Origin: Panorpa germanica
Taxonomy: Eukaryota > Arthropoda > Insecta > Mecoptera > Panorpidae
DNA length: 64,000 bases
Reading direction: 5' to 3'
Assembly: GCA_963678705.1 (NCBI GenBank)
Contig: OY783209.1
Span: 17,298,001 to 17,362,000 of the forward strand
Numbering within the stretch: the stretch's first letter is position 1; each line of letters begins with the position of its first letter. A model generated the notes under the pieces. The model made no database searches. It worked only from the letters and a program-made list of their open reading frames with translations, and was not told the origin of the DNA. The position numbers and the translations under genes were made by a program. This document shows, piece by piece, positions 63,437 through 64,000 of the stretch.

Positions 63437-64000
63437 TTCTATGTATATTCTATGTATTGAATTTAGTCTCAAAGTATGTAATGTTAATGTTATTAATAAT
63501 TATCTTCAAGAGTTACATCACTGCAAACTCAACTCAAACTCAAGTGTTTTATTTTATGTTTTAAAGTAAAACACTGAGGTGTTTTTTAAGTCTAAATGTT
63601 TTGTATCAAAACGTTTTAAGTGATTAATAAAATTATCTTAAACACTTTGGTATTTAGTTTTAAAACATTTCATCTGTTTTACCAATAAATACACTTCAAA
63701 CGCTTTAGTTTTAAAACATTTCATCTGTTTTACCAATAAATACACTTTATTAACTGCTTTATAATAAAACATTTTTAATTTGTGAAACGTTTAGTATACA
63801 GTCAAACTTTTTGAAACTAATCAGGTATTAGGAATTAAAACATTTCTAGAAAAAAAAACGGTTATCTGTAAAACATTTTTATTGTAAAACACCTATTAAA
63901 CAGAATACTTAACATAAATGTAAAATATATCATTAAAAATTCAAATGGTGTATACAGGTATACTTTACACAAATTCAATATAAATACATAAGTTTGTAGA
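63437..64000. repeat. AT-rich region with a 51-bp direct repeat and TTTTAAAACATTT words
   Basis: gttttaaaacatttcatctg plus ttttaccaataaatacactt occurs at 63657 and again at 63708. Related TTTTAAAACATT/AAACATTT words recur from 63545 to 63890. No gene is seen. On the minus strand this lies upstream of the LINE endonuclease start. Confidence 0.6.

Overview
The window is AT-rich eukaryotic DNA, most likely from an insect or another arthropod. The evidence is a dense mix of Polinton/Maverick, BEL/Pao, Ty3, Jockey-like and I-like LINE, hAT, PIF/Harbinger and tRNA-type SINE sequence. No bacterial gene organisation, rRNA or ordinary tRNA gene was seen, and no single-copy host gene could be named with confidence. 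It reads as a transposon graveyard with several recent, precisely bounded nested insertions. All assignments come from reading motifs and repeats by eye; no database search was run.

Left part (1-14617). A minus-strand Ty3-type retrotransposon (copy A: 5' LTR 13604-14617, gag split at 1-753 and 13063-13424) is interrupted by a 12.3 kb Polinton-like element (754-13062). That element has perfect 6-bp target duplications (ATCCTG) and begins 5'-AG. It is an almost complete palindrome. Two arms of about 6.0 and 5.4 kb each carry a small hydrophobic ORF, a small acidic protein with tandem SUMO-interaction-like motifs, an unknown protein, a packaging ATPase and a protein-primed type B DNA polymerase. 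All of these point inward to an 0.88 kb spacer. The left arm also keeps a Cys-rich ORF that a 586-bp deletion removed from the right arm. No integrase, capsid or protease gene is present. An 11-bp repeat (core GAACGTAA) forms an array in the spacer and also sits at the start of the Cys-rich ORF.

Middle part (14618-36480). After a poorly understood 2.5 kb stretch, a decayed minus-strand Ty3 pol is split by a complete but frame-broken BEL/Pao element (17711-24386; 526-bp LTRs, TSD CTAAG). Jockey-like LINE pieces follow. Next comes a PIF/Harbinger element (29171-34525; TSD TTA) with a MADF remnant and a transposase remnant, invaded by Ty3 copy B (29639-34073). Copy B has two 952-bp LTRs that differ at about a dozen sites and a long open gag-protease frame. 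Reverse transcriptase, RNase H and most of integrase have been excised and replaced by a lysine-rich repeat. A further LINE remnant ends this part.

Right part (36480-64000). An I-like LINE (38215-43328, minus) is interrupted by a 2,011-bp TG...CA element with TSD GTCAG, probably a solo LTR, built mostly of tandem repeats. Then come Ty3, Jockey-like and other LINE pieces, a crisp 5'-truncated Jockey insertion (48660-49409), scattered repeats, a decayed hAT transposase, and a near full-length I-like LINE (about 56640-62530, minus; ORF1 plus endonuclease/RT/RNase H ORF2) with a SINE inserted in its 3' UTR. A second, truncated LINE endonuclease fragment closes the window.
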